The notes under the pieces: model-generated
The model's input: the letters and a program-made list of their open reading frames with translations, nothing else
The model's database searches: none
What the model was told of the DNA's origin: nothing
In this document: one piece after another, positions 58,727 to 64,000 of the stretch
Layout of the letters: each line of letters begins with the position of its first letter
Numbering within the stretch: position 1 is the stretch's first letter
Source: Nepenthes gracilis
Lineage: Eukaryota; Streptophyta; Magnoliopsida; Caryophyllales; Nepenthaceae
Length of the DNA: 64,000 nt
Assembly (NCBI GenBank): GCA_033239525.1
Contig: BSYO01000004.1
Coordinates: 7,159,410-7,223,409 of the forward strand
Direction: 5' to 3'
Program-made: the position numbers and the translations under genes

Positions 58727-60046
58727 ATGGCAGTGAAGAAAGGCGAATGCTACTATAAAGTCTTGCGAGGGCTCATAAGAGATTGTAAATATGGACAGAT
58801 CGAGCCCGTTTTGACTACCTATGTTAAGAAGCATGGTATAGTAGGAGGTAGTGTTGGAAAGATGCTAGTGCATTACTTGTGTATGAAGAATAATGTGAAT
58901 AGTGCCATTAGGCTTGTTAGCAAGTTGAAGGAAGACAATTTTTCTGTCAGTTTTCCGGCTGATGTTCTCACTGTGCTTACAAGGCGGGGCAGGGTTTTGG
59001 ATGCCTATAGACTTGTCGTGGGCACTGAGGATAATTTGCCGATCCTGGATGTGGTAGATTACGCTGTTGTAATCGATGGCCTGTGCAAGCGAGGGTACAT
59101 CGAAAGGGCCTTATCTCTTTGTGGGTTTGCTAGAAAGAAGGGAATTGAGCTTAATGTGGTCATGTATAATTCGATATTAAATGGGTTGTGTTTCCATAGC
59201 TGCCTTGTTGAGGCTTTTAGGCTGTTTGATTCATTGGAGAGGAATAATATTGTGCCATCTGTTGTTACTTATGGAACGCTGATTGATGCCTTAGTTAGAG
59301 AAGGGTTTCTATTAGATGCTAGAGAGATGTTTGATAGAATGATTCTGAAGGGTATAAAACTGAATACCCATATTTACAATTCGTTGATTGAGGGATATTG
59401 TAGGTTTGGTAATGTACAAGAAGCGCTGAAACTTCTAAATGATTTAGAGGTCATCTCTCTTAAACCAGATGAATTCACCATAAGTGCTGTGATCGATGGA
59501 CTTTGCCGAGAGGGTGACTTAGAAGAGGCGCTTCATTTTTTTGTTCATGCAAAAAGGAAGGGTATCTCTCCTGATTTCTTGGGTTTCTTATATTTAGTAA
59601 GAGGTCTATGCTCAAAGGGAAGAATGGAAGAGGCCAGGAGCATTCTAAGATTGATGCTGCAAACTGATTCTGTTGTGGAACTGATCAACAGAGTTGATAT
59701 TGAGATTGAGACTGATTCAGTGGAAAATTTCCTTGTCCACTTATGTGAGCAAGGAAGCATCCAGGAAGCTGTTATCATTCTCAGCGAAATTGGATCTATG
59801 TTTTTCCCTTGTAAAAAGCAAGCTGCTTACAGTCGAAAGAGGCAGGCTCCCAATTTGGCTTTAGGAATTACTGATGCAATGGGAGTAGAACAGGAGGTCG
59901 AATGTTGCCGCCCTTCTGGACAAGGATCTCGACCACATGACTTCGATGCTTTTTACTTACAATTGGCATCTCTTTGCTCAGCTGGGGATCAACAAGCGGC
60001 TAGTAAATTGGCAAAAGAAACAATTTCTCTGTTGGATAAGAATTGA
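58727..60046 (+). CDS. Pentatricopeptide repeat protein, 5'-truncated family member
   Basis: A single-exon frame of 439 residues. From about residue 105 to 310, 35-residue P-type PPR motifs follow one another ([74 protein letters not shown]). The C-terminal part ([35 protein letters not shown]) continues the fold. PPR proteins bind organelle RNA, one motif per base, and act in its processing. Its motifs resemble, from memory, the C-terminal half of Arabidopsis At5g57250-type proteins, which exceed 900 residues. The N-terminal targeting peptide and first half are missing: the frame starts mid-family at an apparently recruited ATG. It may be a retained fragment, or the pseudogene of a longer gene. 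Confidence 0.85.
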   Translation: MAVKKGECYYKVLRGLIRDCKYGQIEPVLTTYVKKHGIVGGSVGKMLVHYLCMKNNVNSAIRLVSKLKEDNFSVSFPADVLTVLTRRGRVLDAYRLVVGTEDNLPILDVVDYAVVIDGLCKRGYIERALSLCGFARKKGIELNVVMYNSILNGLCFHSCLVEAFRLFDSLERNNIVPSVVTYGTLIDALVREGFLLDAREMFDRMILKGIKLNTHIYNSLIEGYCRFGNVQEALKLLNDLEVISLKPDEFTISAVIDGLCREGDLEEALHFFVHAKRKGISPDFLGFLYLVRGLCSKGRMEEARSILRLMLQTDSVVELINRVDIEIETDSVENFLVHLCEQGSIQEAVIILSEIGSMFFPCKKQAAYSRKRQAPNLALGITDAMGVEQEVECCRPSGQGSRPHDFDAFYLQLASLCSAGDQQAASKLAKETISLLDKN

Positions 60047-60489
60047 CAGGGAGAGTGCTTTAGCCATGCATGGAGTATAGTAGAGGAAACATTATGTTCC
60101 ATAAAGCAGGTATTCACTGTTTTCTTCTAAAGTTTGGATTGCTGTTGCTGCCCATGAGTCTGAGTGTGTGATATTCCACAATGATTGTAATCTCCTCGCG
60201 TGTCTCTGAAGATTCTAGCAGCATATCGAATGTGTTGGCAATTGTTCATATGTGGAGGTAGCCTTAAAACATAAAATCAGACGTCCAAGTAGCACTGTGG
60301 TTAAAAAATTCACAAAATTGAGTTGAGAATGTCTGAGGATTTTCGTTTGGGTTGGGCCACTTGCATTTAAACCCTTCAATTAATATTCTGCTTTGACTAG
60401 TTGGATCAGTTTTGTTGTAATTTTTCATGGTTGGGCCACTTGCGTGTAAACCCCAATGGGTTACTGTATTTTGGGGGATTGGTTACACA
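60047..60489. other. 3' flank of the PPR gene
   Basis: Probable 3' UTR followed by non-coding DNA. 'gttgggccacttgc' occurs twice (60351 and 60431), a small local repeat. Confidence 0.5.
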
Positions 60490-60780
60490 GGTTGCTTTGT
60501 TAAATGCGATATCCTGACGGCTGAAACAAAAGCCATTTTTTTTAGACTTATGGCAGCTTGGAACGTGACCATGGAGAAAGTGATAATTGAGACTGACTCA
60601 CAAAATGGTTTGTCCGTAAAACTGGAGGCCCCATCGAAGACAACAACCCACTGAGAAGGGTGCTACAAGACTGCAAAGACTTTATGCCCAGAAATTGGAT
60701 ATGTGAAGTTGTATATGTACCCTGACAGTGCCATCAGGCAGTCAATCGTATGGTCAAACTAGGCATGCAGCTATAAATGG
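60490..60780 (+). pseudogene. RNase H-like (RVT_3) domain fragment
   Basis: The frame reads AETKAIFFRLMAAWN..KVIIETDSQNGL, the pattern (AE..A...A.., then ETDS) of the RNase H-type domain at the end of plant LINE polyproteins and related host genes. After a frameshift near 60650 it continues LRRVLQDCKDFMPRNWICEVVYVP and QAVNRMVKLGM, the expected order. The N-terminal part is absent. It is a relic, most likely from a LINE. Confidence 0.6.
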
Positions 60781-61690
60781 ACTACTATGAGTGGATGGCA
60801 GCGCCTTTTGCTATTGGGCTGTTGCTTAAAGATGAAGTTCCTCTGGGAGGAAACTGGGTAGAAGCTAGTTAGTCCAAGGCTGAGTGTTCCTTATTTTTAC
60901 ACATTCAGATGAAACAAATGTTTTATTCACACTATCAGTAGATTTTGTAGGAATACTACTGATTTTAAAAGAAATAAATGAGATATGAGTTGACAAGAAG
61001 AGAGTGATAAAACATGGTTCATCAGGGTCGTTTCATTGAGCAACAAATGGATCGGGGATCCTTCTTGCTTGCTTGGCTGTCAATCTCGGAGAAGTGGAAT
61101 CAGTGCCAATCTCTCATATGAGAAGCTACAAGACGTTCTTTATTCTCTACAGCTATTGGGTTGTTTCTGTTAGTATTTTGACTCTTCCTATTAACTAGTG
61201 CTAATTTGCTACTCTTGTTAGCACTGTTACCAAAAAATCTTAAAGCCGATCTCGGCGTTCCTGCAAGCAAAGTTAAATTGCAGCAAAAAATATGGATAGA
61301 TTTGCCCTTTAGGACGCACAAGCATAAGGTCAACATCATTTAGTTTCTAATTAAATTTCATTTGCATGAATGTTGGCTTATGATAATATAATTCATTTGT
61401 GAACTGCAACTTTGTAATCAATTGTCATTTCTTCGTAACTGTTACGTGGCAGGCATTATTAGACTACAAGCAATCATGTAAAGATTGCAAGTTTTAAATA
61501 TGAGTTTGACCCGATTACAGTGAAGCATTTTTGCCTTTGTGTCTCCCAACCGATTAGTTCAGAATTTATATTTATTGAGAATCAAGACTAAGTAAAATTT
61601 ATGGGAGGATATGATATTTTTAATCCTTATCAGGAATTTCCAATATATATATTTATTGATGAAACATTGGGATCATTTTTTCATTAAAAA
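60781..61690. other. Intergenic DNA
   Basis: No gene recognised. The last nine bases (61682-61690, CATTAAAAA) are repeated at 63177-63185. Confidence 0.5.
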
Positions 61691-63176
61691 TGATGGATTT
61701 GATAACCCATGGGTCGGCCCAAGATTCGGCTTGCAAGGAAGGTCGTCCTGGAAGTAACAGCCCAAAGAAAAGTCTTCGCAGCCCAAGGCCCAGACGGGGC
61801 AGCCCAGATCTGTCTAGTAGGGTATGGGCCACAAGGGTTGCCATTCGGATGGGCCCACAGGCGCAGTCCAACGATATCAACTCAGCAATCCCAAGTTAAC
61901 ACGTAAGTCCACTTGACCGCCAGTCTGCCACGTTCCAATTGCCTGAAAAAGTACAGCTTGCTAGAGAAGTAGAAAGTGGCCTCCATCATAGGGTCAAAAA
62001 TTGTGACACAATTAACGCTCCTATGATAACTAGTCAACACTCTCTTTCTATAAATGCCTCTCTTCGTCCACCAAAAAGAGGGGAAGAGGGAAAGGGAGAG
62101 GAGAGTTTTTGGATGATTGAAAGTTGAAAACGAGAGAAAGAGAAACAACAAAGAAAACGTGAACCTCAACTCCAAAGCCTCTCTTTGAAGAAGGCTTTCC
62201 TTCCTCTAAGCCAACCTCAAAGCCGCTCTTTAGTTAATCGTACTTATTGAAGCTTAGTTCCCCATCTCTAAGCCGTTTTTTAACTGAGCGCACTTATTAG
62301 AGTTCAATCCTCCATCTTTAAACCGCTTTCTAGCTGAGCGTACTTATCGAAATTCAACCATATATTTCTAAGTCGCTCCCTAACTGAAAACACTCATTGA
62401 AACTCAACCTTTATTTGTAAGCCACTTCCCAACCAAGCATACTCATTAGAGCTCAATCTTCCATCTCTAAGCTGCTTTCTGGCCAAACATGCTCATCGAA
62501 GCTCAATCCTCTATCTCTAAACCGTATCCTAGTTGAGTGCATTCATCAGAGTTAAGTCCTCCTTCATCTTTAAGCTACTCCTAGTTAAGCGCGCACTTAT
62601 TGCAATTCAATCCTATATCTCTAAACCGCATCCTAGTAGAACGCACTTATCAAAAATCAATCTTCTATCTCTAATATGCTCCTTAGCCGAGCACACTTAT
62701 TGCAACTCGGTCATTTGTCTCAAGCTGCTTCTCAGACGAGTGTATTTATTGGAGTTCAACCCTCTATATTTAAGCCGCTTCCTAGTCAAGTGCACTCATC
62801 GAAATTCAGTTCTTTATTTCAAACTACTCCTCAGCCGAGTACATTCATTAGAGCTCAATCCTCCATTTCTAAGCTGCTCATTAACTGAGTACACTTGTTG
62901 CAGCGCAGCTTTCCTCAAATACTCAATCCCCCGAAACATGCATATATGTATTATTTATTCATCACTTTACTTTTCTGTTTCTTTGAAAAAGATTTTTAAT
63001 TTGAATATCGAAGGACATATCGATGAGTGAGTTTCACCATTCTTTGACCTTTTGTTTGCCAGTTGTGGTATGTAGAATTTAAATTTAAAGTAACAAAGAC
63101 CAAACCCGCTCCATCTTGACCTATCGAGAAGATTAAACGGCTCATTAATTCGTTCGATAATTCAAATTCCGTGACA
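61691..63176 (+). mobile_element. LTR-like element containing a minisatellite
   Basis: Starts TGATGGATTTGATAACCC, ends AATTCCGTGACA, and is flanked by a perfect 9-bp direct repeat CATTAAAAA. The 5' part has several GGCCCA words, a TATA-like 'ctataaatgcctc' at about 62050 and a purine-rich leader, all LTR-like. Its start resembles the 18908 element. The 9-bp flank is long for an LTR element (usually five), so either the target duplication is extended by chance or this is another class. There is no coding region. A 50-bp tandem array fills 62215-62915. Confidence 0.5.
62215..62915. repeat. Minisatellite, about 14 units of 50 bp
   Basis: The phrase 'taagccgct' and variants recur at 62221, 62271, 62321, 62371, 62420, 62470, 62520, 62573, 62624, 62674, 62723, 62773, 62822 and 62872. 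Spacing is 49-53 bp, nearly always 50. Each unit has the form ctaagccgcttcctag..gagcgcacttat..a.ttcaatcctc. Units are diverged, so the array is old. Confidence 0.92.
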
Positions 63177-63671
63177 CATTAAAAAATAAATATGTATCAG
63201 AATTACAATTTAATTACACCGAACACGATAATTTCCTGAGTTAAACCTTGTAACTAGAAAATTAAAAAAACATTATAGTGGTGACAAAAATGGCTCGGTG
63301 GATACAAATGAAAAAGAAAATAGAACCAACAACTATGAGACAATAAACAAAAATGAAGATTAATTTTAAAATTTAAGAAAAATGGACTGTGTAGGATTTA
63401 AAAAAGAGAAAAAGAAAATTGGCATCACAAGATCATATGGTACCCCCAGTGTACACATATATGATTTAGGAGTTGAGAAATTAATATCAGGGACTGCAAC
63501 AAATTTTATTACAAATTAAGAAAATTACAGTGCCAACCCACAACATTTCCTTACTCTACGTGCTTCCATATACATAATTTCTAAACATTCGTTCAACCAT
63601 ATAGCCGGTGAAGAATATCAATTTATTCACATTATATATATAAAGAATTAACAGTCAATAACTCATGATCT
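63177..63671. other. Intergenic DNA, probable 3' UTR of the subtilase
   Basis: AT-rich with no frame. The part nearest 63671 is expected to be transcribed on the minus strand. Confidence 0.5.
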
Positions 63672-64000
63672 CTAGTGCCGGTAACCCATAGCCACCACGG
63701 GAACCCTTACCTTGTGCCCTCTGCTTCCCTTCATCAACACTTCTCCAAAGCTGTAGGCCCCGGTCACAGAACGAACGGTGAGGGTCACAGAAAATGCCCT
63801 TGAGGCACCGGGTCGCAGAGTCATTGCTGGAGGATTTACTTCAATGGCAATGGCTGGTGCCATTCTCGCCGAGATCACATAAGTTTCTTCCTCGGCAACA
63901 TTAGTGACAGTTCGCATCACGGTTTGGGTATGCACAAGATGAGATACAGTAATAGATGGGGCATTAAGATTAGATGGATGGCCGATGGTGTAGTTACAAG
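63672..64000 (-). CDS. Subtilisin-like protease, SBT2-type, C-terminal end (cut by window)
   Basis: The minus strand is open from the window edge to TAG 63674-63672. It reads NYTIGHPSNLNAPSITVSHL, then QTVMRTVTNVAEEETYVI, AMTLRPGASRAFSVTLTV, GAYSFGEVLMKGSRGHKVRV and ends PVVAMGYRH. This is the fibronectin type III-like domain that closes plant subtilases; the GHPSNLN and GSRGHKVR..VVAMGY blocks are typical of the SBT2 subfamily. The catalytic domain, with its Asp/His/Ser residues and signal peptide, lies beyond the right edge. Plant subtilases are secreted serine proteases; this domain is needed for folding and activity in characterised members. No break is seen in the visible part. Confidence 0.9.
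   Translation of the reverse strand, partial: CNYTIGHPSNLNAPSITVSHLVHTQTVMRTVTNVAEEETYVISARMAPAIAIEVNPPAMTLRPGASRAFSVTLTVRSVTGAYSFGEVLMKGSRGHKVRVPVVAMGYRH

Noticed and set aside
62215..62915. CRISPR-like array
   Set aside because: Units are directly adjoining, diverged 50-bp tandem copies without constant repeats and unique spacers, in a plant genome.
62533..63030. 165-codon frame across the minisatellite
   Set aside because: The repeats themselves keep the frame open; the encoded sequence is a repeat artefact.

Overview
This is nuclear DNA of a flowering plant. The evidence is: genes split by GT..AG introns that share homology with plant-only or plant-expanded families (GT14/DUF266 glycosyltransferase, pentatricopeptide repeat protein, SBT2-type subtilase, a HERPUD-like membrane protein); long AT-rich intergenic DNA; and many LTR retrotransposons of plant lineages. 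The species cannot be read from the sequence. I saw no rRNA, tRNA, CRISPR or bacterial feature.

Layout. 1-13.2 kb holds a diverged direct repeat in three copies. The middle copy is interrupted by element 1, a minus-strand Tat-lineage Ty3/gypsy retrotransposon (2935-11150, 5-bp target duplication CAAAT). A possible first exon of a minus-strand gene lies at 14.4-14.5 kb. 15-20.5 kb is AT-rich DNA with two LTR-like fossils. 20.7-32.7 kb is a six-exon plus-strand gene for a HERPUD-like transmembrane protein; intron 1 carries a ruined Ty1/copia element and intron 4 a probable solo LTR. 33.6-46.6 kb is element 2, a plus-strand Tat retrotransposon (TSD TAAAG). 46.6-49.3 kb is AT-rich and empty of recognisable genes. 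49.4-57.1 kb is a ten-exon GT14 gene whose introns carry three copies of a MITE-like repeat. 58.7-60.0 kb is a PPR gene that looks like the C-terminal half of a longer family member. 61.7-63.2 kb is an LTR-like element containing a 50-bp minisatellite. The right edge cuts through the 3' end of a minus-strand SBT2-type subtilase.

The most interesting part is the 3' region of element 2. Two reading units run antisense to gag-pol between integrase and the 3' LTR, each with its own TATA-like box. One encodes a coiled-coil protein. The other encodes a domain resembling the Pfam 'putative gypsy type transposon' family (PF04195), followed by two AT-hook-like GRPRGK motifs in a 193-bp direct repeat. 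Element 1 keeps a decayed homologue of the second unit in the same place and antisense orientation. Antisense ORFs are known in some Tat elements, but the two-unit arrangement with AT-hook-like motifs merits a comparative look.

Both Tat elements are broken by frameshifts and stops, so neither is autonomous as read. Their LTR pairs differ by roughly 4-6% by eye, so the insertions are not recent. Only the HERPUD-like gene, the GT14 gene, the truncated PPR gene and the subtilase look like host coding genes.
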